Both the position numbers and the translations under genes were made by a program. The notes under the pieces are model-generated. The model was not told where the DNA came from. It saw nothing but the letters and a program-made list of their open reading frames with translations, and did not search any database. From contig NZ_LKBG01000253.1 of the NCBI RefSeq assembly GCF_001402945.1, forward strand, positions 1 through 36,082: a DNA stretch of 36,082 nucleotides. The letters are read 5' to 3'. The stretch's first letter is position 1. Every line of letters begins with the position of its first letter. This document shows positions 1 through 8,046 of this stretch, in pieces. Source of the stretch: Acidiplasma aeolicum (GTDB lineage Archaea > Thermoplasmatota > Thermoplasmata > Thermoplasmatales > Thermoplasmataceae).

Positions 1-55
1 ATATTTATTAAATTGATGAAATTAAATATATATACAACTATTAAATAATGCATTA

Positions 56-1006
56 ATGAATATACTCGATGTTGACAAAAGACTTAATATGAAAATGAAA
101 ATTGTGATATCATCTGATTCATATATATTTAGATGGTCAAAGCTGCATAATTTAAATATGACGCTTTTTTTCAGGAGCCAGGAAAAGAAGAATTATGCAA
201 ATGTATTCATTTATAAGGATAAAAATAAAAAAATTCCGAAAGAGCTTCTTGAATCTTATGGTGCATCGGAATTTGAAAATTATTTTTATGTAACAGTACA
301 AATATCAAATGAGAAAATAATAAATTTAATAAATGAGCTGGTTCAGGTTAAATCATTAAAGCTATCAGAAACAACAATAGAGGATGGCAAATTGATTATT
401 AGATGCAGATTTCACAGTGATTACAAAGCAGAAATCTCGCAAATTGTAAACAGATATCTTCTTATTCCATATTTTATAGATGATATATTAATAAAGGAGT
501 CTGAGGGTTACAAATATTTAATGTTTAAAAAAAACAAAAGGACAGGGCTGGCAGTCATAAAGTACAGCGTTCCGTTTGACATAAAAAATCTGGGATATGG
601 GGCTAATTTAATTGAAAATAGAAATCTTGTGGCAGAGGCCATAAATGCTTTTTCTGATGATGAGAGTTTTAAAATTTTAGTTTATTCCGATTCTGAACTT
701 GAGGAAAATGATGAATTAAAATGCATTTCAAAAAATGCATTAATTTATGAAACATACATAAAAGATCCATTGTTTTTACTCATGAAGGAAAGATTAAATA
801 ACCATGGCATATTCAGGGATGGGACATATATCCAGATTAAAGATGGGAATGTAATCATAACACAATTTTTAAGTTCGTTTAGAGTCAATGAATATCTTCA
901 AATTATGTATTCATCCGGCATGGAAATATATAAGGAGAACATTATAAAGCTTAAAATGTGCTCTGATATTTACGATGAGGTTTTCGATGATTTAAATATA
1001 GTATAA
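56..1006 (+). CDS. Unknown protein, paralogue of the 3761-4678 gene
   Basis: I do not recognise a family for this 316-residue protein. It has no clear membrane segment, signal peptide or cysteine cluster and looks soluble, with alternating strands and helices. It aligns over its whole length with the protein at 3761-4678: both start with a D-x-x-L-x-M segment, share an F-[KR]-I-[LI]-[VI]-[LI]YS block about two thirds along, and end with a [FY]R-x-x-EY-[LI] block followed by MEI. The two genes flank a KaiC-like ATPase and a membrane glycosyltransferase on the same strand, so a shared job is likely. The ATG at 56 follows an A/T-rich TATA-like stretch; a second in-frame ATG lies at residue 12. 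No function can be assigned. Confidence 0.75.
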   Translation: MNILDVDKRLNMKMKIVISSDSYIFRWSKLHNLNMTLFFRSQEKKNYANVFIYKDKNKKIPKELLESYGASEFENYFYVTVQISNEKIINLINELVQVKSLKLSETTIEDGKLIIRCRFHSDYKAEISQIVNRYLLIPYFIDDILIKESEGYKYLMFKKNKRTGLAVIKYSVPFDIKNLGYGANLIENRNLVAEAINAFSDDESFKILVYSDSELEENDELKCISKNALIYETYIKDPLFLLMKERLNNHGIFRDGTYIQIKDGNVIITQFLSSFRVNEYLQIMYSSGMEIYKENIIKLKMCSDIYDEVFDDLNIV

Positions 1007-1028
1007 TCTTAAAAATTAAAAATTAATG

Positions 1029-1064
1029 TATTATATTTAAGCGAAAGTATTATATTTTAAGCAT
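1029..1064 (+). promoter_or_regulatory. Duplicated TATA-like element upstream of the KaiC-like gene
   Basis: Two near-identical A/T-rich words, TATTATATTTAAGC at about 1029 and ATTATATTTTAAGC at about 1049, lie one after the other 20 bases apart. The second sits about 20-29 bases before the TTG start at 1078, the spacing expected for an archaeal TATA box driving a leaderless or near-leaderless message. The first could be a second promoter or chance in A/T-rich DNA. Confidence 0.35.
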
Positions 1065-1077
1065 ATATTAAGTAGTA

Positions 1078-2190
1078 TTGGCAGGAAATATATCAACTGA
1101 TATTTTGCAGCGAATTGCGTCAAAATCGTTTTCTCTGGATACACATGCATTAAAAGTTGAGGCAAATTATTCTATAACTGGCATGTCAGGGACAGAATAT
1201 CATTTTGATTATATTGTATTTTCCGGAGGGGAAAAAATTGCCATAAAAATTTCCTCTGACGTATCATCTATAAATGATATAATGCTTTTTAATTCACATT
1301 GTATTGACAGCGGAATTGATAAAAAGATAATGATTGCCAACCGTGAATTAAATGAAAATGAAAAAAGGATGTGCCAGGCCTTTGGCATCATAATAGCGGA
1401 TATAAAAAATTATGAAAATGATGAGTTATATTCAGGAAGGGCAAAGTTTGGAATTCCAGAGCTGGATGCAAAGCTTGCCGGCGGATTGAGGCCTGGATAT
1501 GTTTATCTAATATCAGGAAAGACAGGAGCAGGTAAAACTACCCTTTCCAGCATGTTTTTAAGCTTTGGTGCAAAAAATAATGAAAAGGGTCTAATGGTTT
1601 TAACCGATACATTTCCGGATCAGTTTTTGGATAATATAAGAACAATGGACATAGGCTTTGGAGAGGCATATGAAAATAAAATGATAGAGATAATGGAAAT
1701 ATCAGACCAGATAAGGGTCATGAAGTCTGAGGTTTCTTCAGGTAATACAGATTTCAGAAAATTTATTACTAAAATTATTACAGAATTAAAAAGAATAATA
1801 ATTACAAAAAACATAAAACGCGTTGTTATAGACCCTGTTACATTACTGCTTATACCTGATGATGATTACATAAACCTATTCCTTAACAGCCTTGCAATGA
1901 AGGATGTTACAGTTATTATAACAAGTGGATTGAGAACCACTGAATTAAGCGTTTTTGGTATGGAGGAATATTATGTTACAGGTATTATCAAGCTTGATTA
2001 TGTAACTACCGGCGAAAATATAGATAGAACATTAAGAATTGTTAAAATGAGGGGCTCAATATTTGATTCCACCCCATCAAGGTTTAAAATTACTTCCGCT
2101 GGAATAATAATGGATGGAAAAAATTCAGGAATTTCTTCCCCCCCCGCGAATTCTGGGAGTTCAGACATATTTAAAAATATAGGTGATTAA
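1078..2190 (+). CDS. KaiC/RecA-like ATPase with extra N-terminal domain
   Basis: This 370-residue protein has a KaiC-type ATPase core. Walker A is GKTGAGKT at residues 147-154, preceded by a typical FGIPELD...GGL entry at about 124-136. Walker B ends at Asp252 (RVVID). The tail has the KMRGS...F-I-T-x-x-GI segment common at the end of archaeal KaiC domains. Residues about 25-110 form a separate alpha/beta domain with an HFDYIVF...IAIKI strand pair, which recalls the restriction-endonuclease-like fold, but the usual acidic residue of the E-x-K motif is Ile, so it would be inactive or a different fold. TTG at 1078 is the only plausible start before residue 36. It probably acts as an ATP-driven regulator or signalling switch for its neighbours; the partner is unknown. 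Confidence 0.8.
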   Translation: MAGNISTDILQRIASKSFSLDTHALKVEANYSITGMSGTEYHFDYIVFSGGEKIAIKISSDVSSINDIMLFNSHCIDSGIDKKIMIANRELNENEKRMCQAFGIIIADIKNYENDELYSGRAKFGIPELDAKLAGGLRPGYVYLISGKTGAGKTTLSSMFLSFGAKNNEKGLMVLTDTFPDQFLDNIRTMDIGFGEAYENKMIEIMEISDQIRVMKSEVSSGNTDFRKFITKIITELKRIIITKNIKRVVIDPVTLLLIPDDDYINLFLNSLAMKDVTVIITSGLRTTELSVFGMEEYYVTGIIKLDYVTTGENIDRTLRIVKMRGSIFDSTPSRFKITSAGIIMDGKNSGISSPPANSGSSDIFKNIGD

Positions 2191-2211
2191 CTGAAAAAAA
2201 GAATATTTATC

Positions 2212-3720
2212 GTGGCAAATATTCTTTCAGTACTGTCCATTATTTTTATTATAGCTGGGATTATATCCTCTTTATATGCTGCAATTATTTTAAAGCACGG
2301 AAATTTAGAGGAATATATTTTTACCTTCTGGTTCTGGCTTGCCACGGTTTTCTTTGGAATACAAAGTATTTCATACTTTATATCTTTCAGGAGAAGCGTT
2401 TATAAGTATCCTGATACCATAAATTCCGCATATCTGCCGTCATTAAGAAACAGGGTGGCCATTCTGGTACCAATATTTAACGAGGATATAAATATGTGCA
2501 TAGACAATTTGCTGGCAATTCATACAAATGCAGGAAATTATGCAGATATTTATGTACTTGATGATTCCAATAAGGTCGATACAGAACCCATTAAGGAGAT
2601 ATGCCAGAAACTTAATTTACACTACATACACAGGAATAACCGTAGCGGTTATAAGGCCGGCGCATTAAACAATGTTTTGAGAACACTTAATGTAGAGTAT
2701 GTGGCTGTGATAGATATAGACCAGACGCCTGCACCGGATTTTGTCAGGGAGACTGTTGCCCTGCTGGATAGTCATCCAGAGGCTGGATTTGTTCAGGTTC
2801 CGCAGGTATATGCCAACACTGACAGTGGTGTTCTTCCAGAGCTGGCCCAGGCGCAACAGTTTTTATTTTATGAAATTTTAACAGAGGGGAAGAGTGTAAC
2901 AGGATCATTATTCTCATGCGGTACAAATGTTATTTACCGGCTTAATGCTTTAAAATCAGTAAATTATTTTGATGAAACAAATATAGTTGAGGATATAGCC
3001 ACATCACTAAATTTAATAGCCAGGGGATGGCACGGGCTTTACTATAATAAAAAACTGGTATTTGGAAGGGCCCCAACAACAATGCAGGGATATGTAAACC
3101 AGCAATCAAGATGGATGCTTGGATCTTTGTCACTTGTACCCAAGGTTTTTAAAAACATAATTTTTTCAAAAAAATACAGCCTGGTGGAAAGGATTGACTG
3201 GTTTGCGGCTGCTACGTGGTATTTCTTCGGATTCTTTTATATTGTTTTTCTAATAGCCCCGTTTCTTGATGTCCTCGGTATAAAGGTTCTAACCGTTAAT
3301 AGCATCATATATTTTTTTGCATGGCTTCCATATACAATTATAGTAATGTTTTCATTCTTTTATTCAAATGTATCAAAGGGTGCTCCATTTAGGTATTTAT
3401 TATACAATATGGGTGCAAACATGCTTATGTTTTCATTGAGCATACAGTCTGTGATTTATGCAATTCTAAGAAAGAAAAAACCGTTCACCACTGCAAGAAC
3501 AGGAGGTACAATGCCATGGAGATGGTTCTGGCCGCAGTTCACCATGATGTTTTTATTGGGATTTTCATCTGTTTACCTGATAATACACTTTTCTTTGTAT
3601 AATGCAATTACTGCATTCTGGGCAGTATTTCAGTTCATTTTATTTATACCGGTTATATTTATTAACAGACCTGTAAAACAATCAGAAATGGACATGCCAG
3701 TATTTAAAAATGCAAATTAA
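2212..3720 (+). CDS. Membrane glycosyltransferase family 2, cellulose-synthase-like
   Basis: A 502-residue processive-type GT2 enzyme that should use a nucleotide sugar at the cytoplasmic face and pass the glycan into or across the membrane. Two N-terminal membrane helices (about 4-28 and 35-58) precede the catalytic domain: Asp117-Asp118 in LDDS, DID at 168-170, the acid in VED at 259-261, and QQSRW at 297-301, the Q-x-x-R-W of processive synthases. Five or so more helices follow. The start is uncertain: GTG at 2212 has no Shine-Dalgarno sequence. In-frame CTG at 2191, just after the previous stop, would add LKKRIFI, which looks like a natural N-terminus. Downstream of the KaiC-like gene by 21 bases, so probably co-transcribed. 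The product could be an exopolysaccharide or glycolipid. Confidence 0.85.
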   Translation: MANILSVLSIIFIIAGIISSLYAAIILKHGNLEEYIFTFWFWLATVFFGIQSISYFISFRRSVYKYPDTINSAYLPSLRNRVAILVPIFNEDINMCIDNLLAIHTNAGNYADIYVLDDSNKVDTEPIKEICQKLNLHYIHRNNRSGYKAGALNNVLRTLNVEYVAVIDIDQTPAPDFVRETVALLDSHPEAGFVQVPQVYANTDSGVLPELAQAQQFLFYEILTEGKSVTGSLFSCGTNVIYRLNALKSVNYFDETNIVEDIATSLNLIARGWHGLYYNKKLVFGRAPTTMQGYVNQQSRWMLGSLSLVPKVFKNIIFSKKYSLVERIDWFAAATWYFFGFFYIVFLIAPFLDVLGIKVLTVNSIIYFFAWLPYTIIVMFSFFYSNVSKGAPFRYLLYNMGANMLMFSLSIQSVIYAILRKKKPFTTARTGGTMPWRWFWPQFTMMFLLGFSSVYLIIHFSLYNAITAFWAVFQFILFIPVIFINRPVKQSEMDMPVFKNAN

Positions 3721-3760
3721 AATATGAAAACATTTTAATATAAATATTAAATAATATACT

Positions 3761-4678
3761 GTGGAGATAGAGGATATAGATAATAAACTGGACATGCACT
3801 TTGAGATACATTTCAATGACTGGTCCAAGATTACTGAGATATCAAGGGAGCTTTCTTATAACGGTGAAATAGCAATAATATCGGAAGAAAAATCAATATA
3901 TTTCTATGTTTTTTTCCCCAAAAATGATGCCGATAAATACAGATACCTTTTTCCGTTGTTTGATGTTGAGGAAAGAAAAAATTATTTTATGGCACTTGGA
4001 AGGATAAATAATAGAAATATAAAGGATACAATTGACAGTATATCCAATATAGACGGATTAATTATTAATTCATACTGGCTTAAATCAGGAAGCATAGTAA
4101 TGGAGGGTTACTTCCATCATAATAAGCTGCAGGAATTTTCCAATATAATTTTATCCCAGATTGTTCAGGCTAAAAATATAAATAAAATATTGTTAAGGCC
4201 GGTTAAAAGCATATATGCCAACATTAGAAACAGCTGCCAAAATTTTAAAAATATAGTAATTAGCATAAAGTATGATGAATTTAACAATGCCAGGGTTGCC
4301 CAGCTGCTTAAAAATACAGATACAATTGCCCAGCTTATAGATAATTATCCGGTTAATAATAAATTCAGAATAATTTTGTATTCAAATGATGATTTAACAA
4401 AATATGATGGTATAAATATAATATCAAGGGAGGATGGAATTTACACAACCAAAATAGAGGATGATTTTCTTGCAATATTAGGAAAAAAAACATTTGAATC
4501 AAGAATATCGTGGCAGTACTCTTTTATATATGAAAAAATGGGAAGAATTTATGCCAGTTTTTTAATACCTGATTACCGTGCAAGGGAGTACATTGATATG
4601 ATTATTGCATTGCAGATGGAAATAAAGAGAATGGATCTTGTTACAATAGAAAATTATTCAAATATCAACGAAAATTAA
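3761..4678 (+). CDS. Unknown protein, paralogue of the 56-1006 gene
   Basis: A 305-residue protein of unknown function that starts with GTG. It is a diverged copy of the 316-residue protein at 56-1006. Shared landmarks include DxxLxM near the N-terminus, FRIILYSNDDL against FKILVYSDSEL in the last third, and an EY-[IL]-x-[MI] segment ending in MEI near the C-terminus. I see no membrane helices, metal sites or nucleotide-binding loop. It lies 40 bases after the glycosyltransferase on the same strand and ends 3 bases from the convergent queD. The pair may form a heteromer or bind the same ligand, but this is inference. Confidence 0.75.
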   Translation: MEIEDIDNKLDMHFEIHFNDWSKITEISRELSYNGEIAIISEEKSIYFYVFFPKNDADKYRYLFPLFDVEERKNYFMALGRINNRNIKDTIDSISNIDGLIINSYWLKSGSIVMEGYFHHNKLQEFSNIILSQIVQAKNINKILLRPVKSIYANIRNSCQNFKNIVISIKYDEFNNARVAQLLKNTDTIAQLIDNYPVNNKFRIILYSNDDLTKYDGINIISREDGIYTTKIEDDFLAILGKKTFESRISWQYSFIYEKMGRIYASFLIPDYRAREYIDMIIALQMEIKRMDLVTIENYSNINEN

Positions 4679-4681
4679 ATA

Positions 4682-5149
4682 TTATTCTGTAAATGTTGCA
4701 GTATTGCCATATCCCTCATAAACAGTAATATAAAGTTTAAAATTATTTAAATATTTAATTAGCTCATTTTTTAATTTATTATAGATGAAAATTGCTATAT
4801 ATTCTGCAGATCCGACATTATATTCAAAAACAAATGCCTCATTAGAGTTTATTACAAGCTTCAATTGATCATTGACATAAACATAGTAATTATTTTCCCT
4901 TTCATATTTTATATCATTTTTAGGGATTATAAATTTATGGTCCATGGAATCTATTAAAGGTTTCACAAGATTTTTTATCACGGTAAAATCTATAACCATG
5001 CCGTTTTCTGAGATTTCATTACACTGAATTTCAACATCAAGGGCATAATCATGCCCGTGAAGGCGCCTGCATTTTATATTATCCGGGACGTAGTGCCCGG
5101 AACTCCATGTTAAATTTTTTTCCCTTCCAAGTATTTTTATTGTAAACAT
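4682..5149 (-). CDS. queD: 6-carboxytetrahydropterin synthase (QueD/PTPS family)
   Basis: The enzyme turns 7,8-dihydroneopterin triphosphate into 6-carboxytetrahydropterin, the second step towards preQ0, which archaea use to make archaeosine in tRNA. The 155 residues fit the family. The three zinc-binding histidines are His19 (SGHY) and His31 and His33 (HGHDY), and the catalytic cysteine is Cys27 in the C-x3-HGH arrangement. An MDHKF segment near residue 70 and a Glu near residue 106 fill the other conserved positions. The gene follows folE by 2 bases, and GGTGAT at the end of folE serves as its ribosome site. The C-x3-HGH spacing favours QueD over a 6-pyruvoyl-tetrahydropterin synthase. Confidence 0.88.
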   Translation of the reverse strand: MFTIKILGREKNLTWSSGHYVPDNIKCRRLHGHDYALDVEIQCNEISENGMVIDFTVIKNLVKPLIDSMDHKFIIPKNDIKYERENNYYVYVNDQLKLVINSNEAFVFEYNVGSAEYIAIFIYNKLKNELIKYLNNFKLYITVYEGYGNTATFTE

Positions 5150-5151
5150 AA

Positions 5152-5733
5152 TTAATCACCGATCATCTTCATGGCCTCAGCCTTTAATGACCTTACCGCC
5201 TTTTTAACCGATGGATTATATTTAAGTGATGAGGTTACCATGACAGCATTCTCCTGCTTGACACCGCGCATCATCATGCACATGTGCTTCCCCTTGACAA
5301 TTACCATGACAAACAATGGATCAAGATTATTGTATAGAAAATCCACAATTTCTGATGTCATATTTTCCTGCAGCTGCGGCTTGCTCGCTATTTTATTAAC
5401 CGATCTTACCAGCTTGCTGACACCAGCAATATAGCCTGCCGGCTTTGGCAGATATGCTATGCTAACAGTACCCTCAATGGGCAGAAGATGATGTGAGCAC
5501 ATTGAATAAAATGTTATATCCTTTAATATAACCATGCTTTCCTTGCCCTCCAGCCTGAACTTTGTAAAATTGAAATCTCCAGACTGGCGCCATTCCCTGA
5601 AAAAGCTGTCTATTCTTCTTGGAGTGTTTTCGAGCTCCTCATCATTAAACCATCCGTATTTTTCATGTAAATTGTATATTAACCTCTTAATGCTATCCCT
5701 AAGTTCATCCTCACCATACTCAGTTTCTGACAT
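5152..5733 (-). CDS. folE: GTP cyclohydrolase I (FolE type)
   Basis: The enzyme opens GTP to give 7,8-dihydroneopterin triphosphate, the first step towards archaeosine and also the source of pterins. The 193 residues carry the hallmark CSHHLLP (Cys79 and His82 bind zinc) and the third ligand Cys152 in HMCMMMRGV. GYIAGVSKL and the Q-[LV]-QE segment (119-123) are also present. The gene sits between queE and queD with overlap at both ends of coupling distance: its ATG overlaps the queE stop by one base and an AGAGGTGT ribosome site precedes it. This placement points to a main role in 7-deazaguanine supply. Confidence 0.95.
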   Translation of the reverse strand: MSETEYGEDELRDSIKRLIYNLHEKYGWFNDEELENTPRRIDSFFREWRQSGDFNFTKFRLEGKESMVILKDITFYSMCSHHLLPIEGTVSIAYLPKPAGYIAGVSKLVRSVNKIASKPQLQENMTSEIVDFLYNNLDPLFVMVIVKGKHMCMMMRGVKQENAVMVTSSLKYNPSVKKAVRSLKAEAMKMIGD

Positions 5734-6389
5734 TATACACCTCTAAGATCGCCAAATATATATTTATGTTCCTGTATCATAAATTTAACATCCGCGGGGG
5801 CAGATTCAATAAATTTTTCTGCAATCTCCCTAATGCTAGATTTATACACCGGTTGTATTATGAATTGTATCTTTCTATTTATATTATTTTTTATTTTTAT
5901 TATCTCCTCAATTGCAGTGTTAAAATCTTTTATATCTCCAGCAACAAATTTTATATAATCTCCATCTGACATATAATTAAGGTTATTATAATTAAATTTT
6001 CCATACATCCCAGATGATGGCAGCTTGAAGTCTATATCCTTGTAAACATTTTTATATAATGGTAGGAATCTTTTGATATCAATACTGCCTGAGGTCTCTA
6101 AAAGTATTTTATATTCAGGGTATATCAATTTAACAAGATCATTTAAATCTCTCTGAAGTAGGGGTTCCCCACCGGTGATACATATCCAGTTAAAATCGTT
6201 TTTTTGATGCCATCCATGAATTATATCAATAATCCTATCCAATGAATATTCAGTGCCCTCATTAAATGAGTACTTTGTATCACACCATGAACACCTTAAA
6301 TTGCAGTATTCTGTTCTTATGAAGAGCATTTTTTCACCCGTGTAAATGCCCTCCCCCTGTAATGATAGAAATATTTCATTTATCCGCAT
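5733..6389 (-). CDS. queE: 7-carboxy-7-deazaguanine synthase (radical SAM QueE)
   Basis: QueE contracts 6-carboxytetrahydropterin to 7-carboxy-7-deazaguanine. The 218-residue protein begins with the family's N-terminal SLQGEG segment and has the radical-SAM cluster motif C-x3-C-x2-C at Cys29, Cys33 and Cys36, followed by the TGGEP motif that binds S-adenosylmethionine. It is the first gene of queE-folE-queD. The next enzyme, QueC, and the archaeosine transglycosylase are not in the window. The 84 bases upstream are shared with the divergent ACT-domain gene. Confidence 0.92.
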   Translation of the reverse strand: MRINEIFLSLQGEGIYTGEKMLFIRTEYCNLRCSWCDTKYSFNEGTEYSLDRIIDIIHGWHQKNDFNWICITGGEPLLQRDLNDLVKLIYPEYKILLETSGSIDIKRFLPLYKNVYKDIDFKLPSSGMYGKFNYNNLNYMSDGDYIKFVAGDIKDFNTAIEEIIKIKNNINRKIQFIIQPVYKSSIREIAEKFIESAPADVKFMIQEHKYIFGDLRGV

Positions 6390-6473
6390 GTTTTTAATAA
6401 GTTTAATGTGATAAAAAACATTTATGGTTAAATCGCATAAATTAATAAATATATTAAATATATACCTTAAAAA
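6390..6473. promoter_or_regulatory. Divergent promoter region between queE and the ACT-domain gene
   Basis: An 84-base, almost wholly A/T stretch separates two divergent starts. On the + strand an AAATATATTAAATATATAC word (about 6447-6465) is placed so that its proximal part is about 20 bases before the ATG at 6474, fitting a TATA box for a leaderless message. No clear operator or palindrome was seen. Confidence 0.4.
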
Positions 6474-7094
6474 ATGTCAACAACCTCTGAGAAAGTTCAG
6501 CAGTTTTTAAGGGACAATCCGGACATAAGAAATAGCATGAATATTGGAATAATTAACCAGTCGGCACTTGCCAGACATATAATGCATGAAATGTCAATAG
6601 AAAATTTTGACGCCGTACTTGCAGCGTTGAAACGCTATGATTATAAGGATCCATACCCATTAAAAAAGGAGATTCTCAAAAAATCCAATCTTGAGATGGT
6701 TTCAGGGCTTTCGATTATTGTTATAAAAAGGACATATAATAATTTAAAGATAATAACCAACATTATATTAAATAATAAAAGGTTAAATTCTGTAAAAATT
6801 GTTGATACATCGGATGGCATAGCATTAATAGCTGAGGATGTTATAGCATCAGAAATAATGAAATATGTGCCTGATGAACAGATATTAAAGGTTGATACAA
6901 ACCTTGGCGAACTGATAATAAACAGTCCAGAAGCAATAGAGAAGGCAACAGGTTACATTAATTATATTACCTCACTATTATCAGATATAAATATATTGCA
7001 GATAATATCTTTTTACAATGATACAATTATAATACTTGACCAAAAAAATCTTACAGATGCCTTTAAAATAATTTCGTCAAAAATAGGTGAGTGA
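6474..7094 (+). CDS. ACT-domain protein, predicted amino-acid metabolism regulator
   Basis: This 206-residue protein resembles the archaeal group of predicted regulators with an N-terminal helical part (residues 1-60, possibly a DNA-binding or dimer unit) and a C-terminal ACT-like half. In the second half the pattern strand-turn-helix-strand with S-x-V-x-I-V, followed by L-x-x-I-I-SFYNDTIII, matches an ACT ligand-binding fold. ACT domains usually bind an amino acid. The stop overlaps the GTG start of the methyltransferase gene (GTGA), so the two are translated together. The ligand and target cannot be read from the sequence. Confidence 0.6.
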   Translation: MSTTSEKVQQFLRDNPDIRNSMNIGIINQSALARHIMHEMSIENFDAVLAALKRYDYKDPYPLKKEILKKSNLEMVSGLSIIVIKRTYNNLKIITNIILNNKRLNSVKIVDTSDGIALIAEDVIASEIMKYVPDEQILKVDTNLGELIINSPEAIEKATGYINYITSLLSDINILQIISFYNDTIIILDQKNLTDAFKIISSKIGE

Positions 7095-7654
7095 ATTATT
7101 TTTATAGTTATTTATTATATGGCCCTATGAGCCGTTATGACCGGATAAATGAATTCAGGGAAAAGAACATTCCTTCAGGTGATGTTCTTTCTGCAGCTGA
7201 TCTTAATAGAAATGACATAATAGTTGATGTTGGTGCCGGATCCGGATATTATTCAAGATTATTTTCTAATTATGTTGACACTGTTTATTCTGTTGAAATA
7301 AATCCAGAGGCTGTGGAATTAATAAGAAAAAATTCAATGGATAAAAATAATATAAAAATTATAAACGAGGATATATGCAGCCTTGATATAAAAAATTTTA
7401 ACAAGGTTTTCTATTCACTGGTATTCCATGATATAGAGTGCAAGGATTATATTTTTAATTTTATGATTGGTAATTCTAAAAAACCATTAAAGGTCATACT
7501 GATAGAATTTAAGAATAATGCCCCAATTGGCCCACCTGTGAATATAAGGATAGAACATGACTGGCTTAAAAAAATATTTGAAAACCATGGATTCAGGGAA
7601 GAAAATTATATAGACCTTAAATACAATTACATAAATACATATATTATGAAATAA
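7091..7654 (+). CDS. Small class I SAM-dependent methyltransferase
   Basis: The 187-residue protein has a Rossmann methyltransferase core. Motif I is VDVGAGSG at residues 45-52, the acidic end of strand two is Glu69 in YSVEIN, and a later FYSLVFHDIE segment occupies the motif IV position. No substrate-recognition domain is added, so the target (small molecule, protein or RNA) is open. The GTG start at 7091 overlaps the TGA of the ACT-domain gene by four bases. A later ATG at residue 13 (GPMSRYDR) is possible but the overlap favours GTG. Confidence 0.8.
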   Translation: MNYFYSYLLYGPMSRYDRINEFREKNIPSGDVLSAADLNRNDIIVDVGAGSGYYSRLFSNYVDTVYSVEINPEAVELIRKNSMDKNNIKIINEDICSLDIKNFNKVFYSLVFHDIECKDYIFNFMIGNSKKPLKVILIEFKNNAPIGPPVNIRIEHDWLKKIFENHGFREENYIDLKYNYINTYIMK

Positions 7655-7692
7655 ATGATAAAAAATTTATAAAATAATATAATTATTAAACC

Positions 7693-7935
7693 ATGAGTGA
7701 GGATAATAACGGAAACCGTAATTCAATTAAACCTGTACCTAACAAAAAATTATTGATTCCTGATGCACCAATTAAAAATGGAAAAACAAAGGTAAGGGGC
7801 GGCAAGGAGAATGAGATACTTGAGGTAAATGAACCTGAAATAAATCCTTTTGGAATAAAGAATTCAAAGAGTATAATAAAGGAAAAACCAAAAAATAACC
7901 AGAATAAAAATAATGCAATATTTGGAAAAAAATAA
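7693..7935 (+). CDS. Small charged low-complexity protein
   Basis: An 80-residue product rich in Asn, Lys, Glu, Pro and Gly with few hydrophobic residues, predicted to be largely disordered. It has no recognisable domain. A TATA-like A/T stretch lies just before the ATG, so it can be a single-gene unit. The opposite strand is also open here, as low-complexity DNA often is, but the + frame reads as a soluble polar protein with an ordinary start. It could be a nucleic-acid or ribosome-associated tail-like protein, but this is a guess. Confidence 0.5.
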   Translation: MSEDNNGNRNSIKPVPNKKLLIPDAPIKNGKTKVRGGKENEILEVNEPEINPFGIKNSKSIIKEKPKNNQNKNNAIFGKK

Positions 7936-8046
7936 TATAGATTTAAAACCATTTTTAAATATAAATTTCTATGTGCATCATAAAAATATTATTTTGTAAA
8001 TAACTCTAAAACATAAAATCAATATAAATTATTGACATAGCCAATT

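Noticed and set aside
7686-7952. Reverse-strand frame of 88 codons over the 7693-7935 gene
   Set aside because: Hydrophobic and Phe/Leu-rich mirror of the polar Lys/Asn-rich + frame. The + frame has the better start and TATA-like spacing, although neither has a known homologue that I recognise.
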